Shown piece by piece: positions 34,546 to 36,638 of a DNA stretch of 36,638 nt. Every line of letters begins with the position of its first letter. Positions within the stretch are counted from its first letter, which is position 1. A program made the position numbers and the translations under genes. The notes under the pieces were generated by a model, which saw only the letters and a program-made list of their open reading frames with translations, searched no databases and was not told the origin of the DNA. The DNA is from a virus. The stretch is taken from IMG/VR virus record IMGVR_UViG_3300022885_000045, positions 1 to 36,638 of that record. One strand, given 5' to 3'.

Positions 34546-35271
34546 TTATTTTTTGTGAGATTTAAGGCTTTTAATAATGAATTTTAATATTTCGCTTCTT
34601 TTAATATCTTCTTCATTAAATTCAAAACAGTGAATCCCCCATTCTTGCGCGTCTTCACTATCAAATATGTTATACATTTTTTCAAAACCACTTTTACTAC
34701 CAATATCAGATTGCATTGGATCTCCACAAAAGAAGAATTTGCTATGCTTTCCTATTCTTGTTATGATAGTTTGACATTCATTGAAAGTCATATTTTGAGC
34801 TTCGTCCACAATAACCACTTTTTTGTTTTGACTCGCGCCTCTAAAAAAATTCACTGGTATCCCAGTTACTCTTTGGCTTTTTAATAATTCTTTTATATCA
34901 TCTGGGCTCAAAAGCTCTTCTAGTTTTTCTTTTAGTGGTAATAAAAATGGATCAAATTTTTCATCTATAGATCCGGGTAAAGCCCCAATACTTTTATCCG
35001 CGCTCTCAGCTAAACTTCTAATATAAACTAATTCTAGTTCCTCATGAACTTTCATTAATTCTAGTGCTGATAATACTGATATAAATGTTTTTGCGCTTCC
35101 TGCAACACCACTTATAAAGAATATATTTGTTTTATTGTTTAGAGATAATTTTAAAAAGTTTTTTTGCTTATCTGTAAGATCAAACTTTTTAATTTTAAAG
35201 TCGCTTTTAATTTGCGGGATTACTATTTCTTCTTCTTTAGACGTATTTTTAGAATTCTTTTTTCTTGGCAT
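34546..35271 (-). CDS. PhoH-like ATPase
   Basis: 241 residues. Walker A is G55-VAGSA-K61-T62, Walker B V-V-I-V-D156-E157-AQN, and a third motif FFCGDPMQSD (about 180-189) matches the PhoH-family sensor. A linker helix pattern around SADKSIGALPGSIDEKFDPF is also typical of PhoH. The role of the PhoH-like proteins in phages is unsettled; RNA or DNA helicase-like activity and phosphate-stress links have been proposed. It is the first gene of the minus-strand module, with GTGTAAA 9 nt before the ATG, and it begins the long leftward operon. Confidence 0.85.
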   Translation of the reverse strand: MPRKKNSKNTSKEEEIVIPQIKSDFKIKKFDLTDKQKNFLKLSLNNKTNIFFISGVAGSAKTFISVLSALELMKVHEELELVYIRSLAESADKSIGALPGSIDEKFDPFLLPLKEKLEELLSPDDIKELLKSQRVTGIPVNFFRGASQNKKVVIVDEAQNMTFNECQTIITRIGKHSKFFFCGDPMQSDIGSKSGFEKMYNIFDSEDAQEWGIHCFEFNEEDIKRSEILKFIIKSLKSHKK

Positions 35272-35280
35272 ACAAATTAA

Positions 35281-35287
35281 TTTACAC
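35281..35287 (-). promoter_or_regulatory. GTGTAAA element, leftward member of divergent pair
   Basis: Minus-strand GTGTAAA lies 9 nt before the PhoH-like ATG (35271), back to back with a plus-strand copy at 35312-35318. Confidence 0.55.
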
Positions 35288-35311
35288 TTTAATTTAAAAA
35301 ACAGAATTTTT

Positions 35312-35318
35312 GTGTAAA
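35312..35318 (+). promoter_or_regulatory. GTGTAAA element, rightward member of divergent pair
   Basis: Plus-strand GTGTAAA lies 8 nt before the ATG at 35327. The 24-nt AT-rich spacer between the two copies would hold the upstream parts of both promoters. Confidence 0.5.
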
Positions 35319-35326
35319 CAATGATA

Positions 35327-35533
35327 ATGGAAAATAAAACCTATTATAAAAAAATGGATATACTCAATAAGCTTTGCGAAGAAACTAGCCCCTATGTAGT
35401 AGTCGAATGGTTGGGTAAATCCAACAAAAAATTAAAAAATAGAAGACCCAGTGAGTTTTTTATTTCTAATAATTTGAAGCCTATTATTGATATACTGGAT
35501 TTAGAAATCAAAAGATTATCGAGAAAAAAATAA
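35327..35533 (+). CDS. Small protein resembling the MbcA/ParS/Xre antitoxin C-terminal domain
   Basis: 68 residues from the second of two in-frame ATGs (35321 and 35327). I prefer the second because it lies exactly 8 nt after GTGTAAA, as at other genes. The core VVEWLGKSNKKLKNRRPSEFF followed by a C-terminal helix (NLKPIIDILDLEIKRL) matches the W-L-x2-x-N-x2-L-x4-P pattern of the MbcA/ParS/Xre (DUF2384) toxin-binding domain. No partner toxin is adjacent, so a lone protein of this type may serve as a regulator, decoy or phage accessory. It is the first rightward gene. Confidence 0.5.
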   Translation: MENKTYYKKMDILNKLCEETSPYVVVEWLGKSNKKLKNRRPSEFFISNNLKPIIDILDLEIKRLSRKK

Positions 35534-35550
35534 TTTTTTGCTTGACTTTC

Positions 35551-35572
35551 CCAATAAAAAATATCTTATTGG
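35551..35572. other. Inverted repeat CCAATAA-N8-TTATTGG
   Basis: Perfect 7-bp arms with an 8-nt spacer in the gap before the tiny ORFs. It lies just downstream of TTGACT (35542-35547), a good sigma-70 -35 box with a poor -10. It may be an operator. The lack of a T-run and of GC argues against a terminator. Confidence 0.35.
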
Positions 35573-35579
35573 ATAAATC

Positions 35580-35648
35580 ATGGTCGAAAATAATAGCGAA
35601 TCAAAAGAAAAAAATCCAAACCAACCTTTGGCAGATGGACTTCTCTAA
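35580..35648 (+). CDS. Tiny ORF, 22 aa
   Basis: ATG to TAA encoding MVENNSESKEKNPNQPLADG plus two residues. It is in the same frame as the downstream methyltransferase but separated from it by TAA and TAG stops, and it overlaps the next tiny ORF by 14 nt. It may be a leader peptide or the broken 5' end of the methylase gene. Support is weak. Confidence 0.25.
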   Translation: MVENNSESKEKNPNQPLADGLL

Positions 35649-35712
35649 GTTTTTTTACGGAAGGCGTTCAAGCCAAAATAGGAAGAAGAAAGAAAAGGAG
35701 TTATCAGAATAA
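35635..35712 (+). CDS. Tiny basic ORF, 25 aa, upstream of the methyltransferase
   Basis: ATG to TAA encoding MDFSKFFYGRRSSQNRKK and a Lys/Glu tail. It is in the +1 frame relative to the methylase. Its TAA overlaps the proposed ATA start of the methylase, and its last codons contain the AAAGGAG that would serve as its ribosome binding site. It may act as a leader peptide coupling translation, or be the real N-terminus joined by a minus-one shift. Confidence 0.3.
   Translation: MDFSKFFYGRRSSQNRKKKEKELSE
35694..35700 (+). promoter_or_regulatory. Strong Shine-Dalgarno sequence (AAAGGAG) before the methyltransferase
   Basis: It lies 8 nt before ATA at 35709 and is the clearest ribosome binding site in the window. 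Its spacing points to initiation at a codon with no ATG, GTG or TTG. Confidence 0.6.
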
Positions 35713-36512
35713 ATACACCATTAATAAAGTGGACTGGCTCAAAACGCCCAATCGCCGCAAAAATAACATCACACTTTCCAAGGGAAATTGAAACTTATTA
35801 TGAACCATTTGTAGGTGGTGGTTCTGTATTTTTCAGACTATTAAAAGATAACGCAAATGTTAAAAAGTTTAGACTCTCGGATAAAAACGATAGCTTAATT
35901 AATATTTTAAAAATCGTTAAAGACGATCCCCGAAAATTAATCCTTTCGTATAGGGAGAAATGGGAGGAACTACAAAAAGATCCGAATTTCTTTTATACGG
36001 AGCGAGAAACTTACAATAAAACCAAAGACCCATTCATTTTCTACTTTCTAACGAGAACCTGCTATAATGGAACTATTAGATACAATAGAAAAGGGGAATT
36101 TAATACGTCACATCATTTCGGAAGAACCGGAATGCAACCCAAAACGGTCGAAGAAGTTATATCGTATTACTCAGAATTAATGAAGGGGAAAGATATTGAT
36201 TTTACTTGCGGTTCGTTTGAGAGTATTTCCCCAAAAGGCGAAAAAGACGTTGTTTATTTAGACCCGCCATATACGAATACCAAGGCATTATATTTTGGTA
36301 ATATATCATTCGATGGTCTTCTGCCTTGGGTAGATGAACTTCCTTGTTCATGGTTTATGAATATTAATGGTATTAATTCTACGGATAACGAAGAGGTAAT
36401 AAATATTAAATATACAGGTAGGGAAATTATATCATCAGGAAACTCTAGCTTTAGTAGAATGAAAGGTAAGAGTGTTAATGTTGGTGAATATTTCTATTAC
36501 AAATTAGTATGA
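35709..36512 (+). CDS. DNA adenine N6-methyltransferase, D12 class (Dam-like)
   Basis: About 267 residues from the proposed start. Motifs in order: LIKWTGSKRPIA (the K-W-x-G-x-K N-terminal signature), YYEPFVGGGSVFF (SAM-binding FxGxG), RLSDKNDSLIN, TRTCYNGTIRYNRKGEFN, and VVYLDPPYTNT with the catalytic DPPY, then CSWFMNING. These identify a D12-class methyltransferase that modifies adenine in DNA. The first ATG in this frame (36132) would lose all N-terminal motifs, so the gene must start earlier. The only codons upstream that a ribosome could use after the last stop (TAG at 35679) are non-standard; ATA at 35709 is 8 nt after a perfect Shine-Dalgarno sequence. A minus-one shift from the overlapping 25-residue ORF is the alternative. 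Target is not inferable. Confidence 0.8.
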   Translation: MNTPLIKWTGSKRPIAAKITSHFPREIETYYEPFVGGGSVFFRLLKDNANVKKFRLSDKNDSLINILKIVKDDPRKLILSYREKWEELQKDPNFFYTERETYNKTKDPFIFYFLTRTCYNGTIRYNRKGEFNTSHHFGRTGMQPKTVEEVISYYSELMKGKDIDFTCGSFESISPKGEKDVVYLDPPYTNTKALYFGNISFDGLLPWVDELPCSWFMNINGINSTDNEEVINIKYTGREIISSGNSSFSRMKGKSVNVGEYFYYKLV

Positions 36513-36638
36513 TTCTCCAAGCCTATAAAGTTCAACTAGATGGCCTGAATCTCTTGGAAAATGGGAATGGTTTCAAAATAATTTTGAAAAAAATAAACCT
36601 CCATTCAGAAACTCGAAAAAAATGTTTATCTATAATAG
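36509..36638 (+). CDS. Partial unknown ORF at right edge, frame uncertain
   Basis: ATG at 36509 overlaps the methylase stop (ATGA) and stays open to the edge (MILQAYKVQLDGLNLL...). However, the +2-shifted frame from about 36529 reads SSTRWPESLGKWEWFQNNF and has more natural residues and AT-rich codons, with a TAA at 36526-36528 just before it. A single-base change in the AAA run at 36527-36529 would join the ATG to that frame (MILQAYK then SSTRW...). No function recognised. Confidence 0.35.
   Translation, partial: MILQAYKVQLDGLNLLENGNGFKIILKKINLHSETRKKCLSII

Noticed and set aside
901-35318. GTGTAAA as a Shine-Dalgarno variant
   Set aside because: It is not complementary to the usual anti-Shine-Dalgarno CCUCC, and its occurrence right after both terminators fits a promoter better; kept as a minor alternative.
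35321-35326. ATG at 35321 as start of the small plus-strand gene
   Set aside because: It is only 2 nt after GTGTAAA, whereas the next in-frame ATG at 35327 has the 8-nt spacing seen at other genes.
35551-35572. Inverted repeat as an intrinsic terminator for the small plus-strand gene
   Set aside because: The stem is AT-rich and no T-run follows in either direction.
1-36638. tRNA genes, CRISPR arrays, insertion sequences, integrase or attachment sites
   Set aside because: No cloverleaf, spaced direct repeats, transposase or integrase motifs were seen on reading both strands; a tRNA scan was not possible here.

Overview
The window is part of a tailed double-stranded DNA phage genome, very AT-rich (roughly 30% GC by eye). 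It carries an almost complete virion assembly module. From about position 1 to 35,270 every gene lies on the minus strand, so the module reads from right to left. In transcription order it runs: PhoH-like ATPase, zinc-ribbon protein, sigma-factor-like protein, putative small terminase, zinc-finger/ERCC4 nuclease, large terminase, portal, small unknown, prohead protease/scaffold, decoration-like protein, major capsid protein, head-tail connectors, tail tube protein, two tail-chaperone-position genes, an 1878-residue tape measure protein, and a run of large distal-tail and baseplate proteins that continues past the left edge. There is one tail tube gene and no recognisable contractile sheath, so a long-tailed siphovirus is the best reading. 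At about 0.15 nm per residue the tape measure predicts a tail near 280 nm. No replication, lysis, integration, tRNA or CRISPR features were seen.

Host: few genes have a strong Shine-Dalgarno sequence (the major capsid gene and the right-end methylase are exceptions), and many are coupled by TAATG-type overlaps. Poor Shine-Dalgarno use with high AT is common in Bacteroidota and their phages, but nothing here proves the host.

Regulation looks like the most interesting layer. A short element, GTGTAAA, lies 7-9 nt (once 12) upstream of the start codon of many genes that are not coupled to the preceding gene, and it is missing from the coupled ones. Both strong intrinsic terminators (after the major capsid and after the tail tube genes) are followed by a gene carrying this element. 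The window also encodes a sigma-like protein with a cysteine-rich insert, next to a zinc-ribbon protein. I infer a phage-encoded late transcription system comparable in logic to T4 gp55 and its late promoters, with a different DNA word.

Right end (35,272-36,638): the polarity switches to plus. A small protein resembling the MbcA/ParS/Xre toxin-binding domain comes first, then two tiny overlapping ORFs, a D12-class adenine methyltransferase with no ATG, GTG or TTG start, and an unfinished ORF whose best-looking reading frame also lacks a start. This end is either unusually regulated or contains indels.

Other notable points: a C2H2 finger fused to an ERCC4-type nuclease inside the packaging cluster; two adjacent distal-tail proteins built from the same repeated module; two tail proteins studded with Thr-Gly and Ser-Gly; an 8-G tract inside one of them; and a probable nested scaffold start inside the protease gene.
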